Part shown: positions 63,939-64,000 of the stretch, piece by piece | Numbering within the stretch: position 1 is the first letter of the stretch | Layout of the letters: every line of letters begins with the position of its first letter | NCBI GenBank assembly: GCA_964643355.1 | Contig: CAZXPW010000005.1 | Coordinates: 1-64,000 of the forward strand | From: FEN-1350 sp964643355 | Lineage (GTDB): Bacteria > Planctomycetota > Phycisphaerae > Sedimentisphaerales > Anaerohalosphaeraceae | Direction: 5' to 3' | DNA length: 64,000 nt | Translations under genes and position numbers: made by a program | Notes under the pieces: model-generated | What the model was told of the DNA's origin: nothing | The model's database searches: none | What the model saw: only the letters and a program-made list of their open reading frames with translations

Positions 63939-64000
63939 ATGCCAAAATATTGGGAAACCCATACAAATTTATGGGTGAAATTCGTTCTGGTTATGGTATA
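63939..64000 (+). CDS. Possible start of a gene downstream of RNA copy 2
   Basis: An ATG at 63939 opens MPKYWETHTNLWVKFVLVMV, basic/polar then hydrophobic, like the beginning of a signal peptide, and stays open to the edge. There is no strong Shine-Dalgarno. If real, RNA copy 2 would sit in its leader, as copy 1 does before the caspase-like gene. Confidence 0.35.
   Translation, partial: MPKYWETHTNLWVKFVLVMV

Overview
The window looks like a chromosomal piece of a planctomycete, most likely of the class Phycisphaerae. The pointers are GC-rich coding sequence, dockerin-like repeats on secreted GLUG and beta-helix proteins, prepilin-like proteins, Tat-exported Gfo/Idh/MocA and TIM-barrel sugar proteins, a PhoPQ-activated-pathogenicity-family protein and a GH29 fucosidase. 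This placement is inferred from gene content only; there is no rRNA gene.

Layout. 1-353 is the start of a secreted TolB-like propeller protein with an apparent homopolymer frameshift. 580-6402 (minus) holds clpX, a XerC/D recombinase and a single-chain type IIG restriction-modification enzyme. 6614-10228 (plus) is a lipoprotein, a GalE-type epimerase, a ROK kinase and a PIG-L/LmbE deacetylase. 10302-11688 has a PIN toxin-antitoxin pair and gene remnants. 11894-18396 carries a fucosidase, a LarE-like sulfur transferase abutting tRNA-Thr, a prepilin, a methyltransferase, a PhoPQ-type protein and an IS5 remnant. 18484-23780 contains a PadR-controlled membrane gene with a clear operator, two Hsp20 genes, a PHP-like lipoprotein and a pRiA4b ORF-3-like protein. 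23841-31830 pairs large secreted proteins with a two-gene signalling unit (HTH-REC and HDOD-GAF-kinase). 32117-35292 has tRNA-Tyr, a 73-bp tandem repeat, a divergent RNase HII-like gene, an inositol monophosphatase and a thioesterase.

35459-42557 is the most unusual stretch. A 41-codon small ORF with a strong promoter is followed by a structured RNA with its own promoter and a terminator. Next comes a 1019-residue secreted protein ending in a caspase-like His/Cys domain, then a small membrane protein and two decayed, complementary partial copies of the big gene. A second copy of the structured RNA lies at 63745-63918 with the same promoter geometry. The two copies keep their helices through compensatory base changes and show mutually exclusive pairings with a terminator hairpin. 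This pair is the best candidate for an undescribed element.

43205-64000 is mainly housekeeping: an esterase, two Tat-exported sugar-metabolism proteins, a GAF histidine kinase, a pseudopilin, panB, a glycosyltransferase, dapA, pdxJ, ribBA, an ECF sigma/anti-sigma pair, an isochorismatase, and a chaperone cluster transcribed leftward as groEL1-groES-groEL2-dnaJ-grpE-fmdB. Starts were moved from the longest open frame wherever a Shine-Dalgarno sequence, signal peptide or family N-terminus supported a later one.
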